Shown here piece after piece: positions 63,345 through 64,000 of a stretch of DNA of 64,000 bases. Below the pieces are notes generated by a model. It searched no databases. It was not told the DNA's origin and was given only the letters and a program-made list of their open reading frames with translations. A program made the position numbers and the translations under genes. The DNA lies in contig VYZI01000002.1 in NCBI GenBank assembly GCA_013397695.1, positions 8,422,827-8,486,826 of the forward strand, written 5' to 3'. Position 1 is the stretch's first letter, and each line of letters begins with the position of its first letter. This DNA comes from Centropus unirufus. Lineage: Eukaryota; Chordata; Aves; Cuculiformes; Centropidae.

Positions 63345-64000
63345 AAATTGAGTACAGAATCAAGGAATGCTTCCTAGCTCTGATTTTCATACACTGCATA
63401 AGGACAATAATATCAGAATGTCAGAAATATGTCAAAAATTATTATATTCTGCCATGATAGGAGCTGTGCAAGACACAAAATTCCACTGATGAGTAGAACA
63501 GCCAAGAGTAAACAAAATCTGCTTGAAAGTTCTGATTTTTTTTTAAAAAAAGTCATACAGTAGCAATCCAACCCTGTTTATCTCCTGCAACTTTTGGCAA
63601 AGTAGCTATAGGAGCAACAGCTATCATGTGTATGACACAGCCTGTGAGCCAGGGACAACTGTAACACTAAATCCTTTCAGACTCTTTCCTAGGTGCAACA
63701 TTTACTATTCCCACCAGTGTTCATTAGCAAATTCCTACATTAACAACCAATTAGCACATCTCTTCTCCTCCAGTTCAAGGGCGTCCTTCCTCCTGGCAGC
63801 TTTGCCTTGCTCTCCCTACAGACTAGAAGTCCCCTCTGTGCTATCATGGCTTGCCTTCAACCTGAGCAGAAGACAAGCCCTTTCCTAGCAGAGGCAGGCA
63901 GGTCTCAGACTTTACTTTGAAAATGTAATTTTTCCCTGAATATTTACCTGATCTTAAAAACTAAAGAGCCCAGCAGTTAACAATGACAATGAATGTTCTG

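Larger units (their letters stand above)
58676..64000 (-). other. CCDC149: CCDC149 intron, open at the right edge
   Basis: The gene continues to the right, but I found no further CCDC149 exon here. In particular, no minus-strand match to the expected segment with QVQDLLSE or HQRQTNK was seen. An A-rich tract at 61,158-61,194 runs into a T run. The remainder is unique AT-rich intron. Confidence 0.6.

Overview
The window is vertebrate, almost certainly avian, nuclear DNA. The evidence is low gene density with single-exon and spliced genes, three CR1 LINE tails with the bird-type 3' end (the 54.8 kb copy ends in the typical doubled ATTCTATG-like motif), one solo LTR of a common bird endogenous-retrovirus family, and faint MIR-like relics. 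That LTR family is the one I associate with non-galliform (neoavian) birds, so the source may be a neoavian; this is inference from memory of the family, not a search.

Layout. Positions 1 to about 42.5 kb are a gene desert with no exon I can support. It holds CR1 copies at about 9.8-10.3, 13.1-13.8 and (much older) 36.7-37.3 kb, a solo LTR at 21.66-22.21 kb, an ancient amniote-type repeat near 18.1 kb, and a cluster of relics at 30.8-31.5 kb that includes a decayed L1-clade reverse transcriptase. At 42,978-43,703 (+) lies a complete, intronless reading frame for extracellular copper/zinc superoxide dismutase (SOD3), with a splice acceptor 16 bases before the ATG and a poly(A) signal 155 bases after the stop. 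From 48,278 rightward on the minus strand are the last three coding exons of CCDC149: 48,278-48,867, 53,209-53,316 and 58,599-58,675. Their phases join correctly, and they give the C-terminal 257 residues. The rest of that gene lies beyond the right edge.

SOD3 and CCDC149 converge tail to tail, which is the arrangement known in other tetrapods (DHX15 - SOD3 - CCDC149 - LGI2). The desert on the left therefore fits the DHX15-SOD3 interval. The genes are not functionally linked: SOD3 is a secreted superoxide scavenger and CCDC149 is a poorly characterised coiled-coil protein.

I found no new gene system. The most unusual items are the L1-type reverse-transcriptase relic in a CR1-dominated genome, the SOD3 tail without the cysteine that links subunits in mammals, and a three-copy 57-bp tandem repeat downstream of CCDC149. 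Many open frames up to about 160 codons occur in the desert. None shows a recognisable domain, and I treat them as chance.
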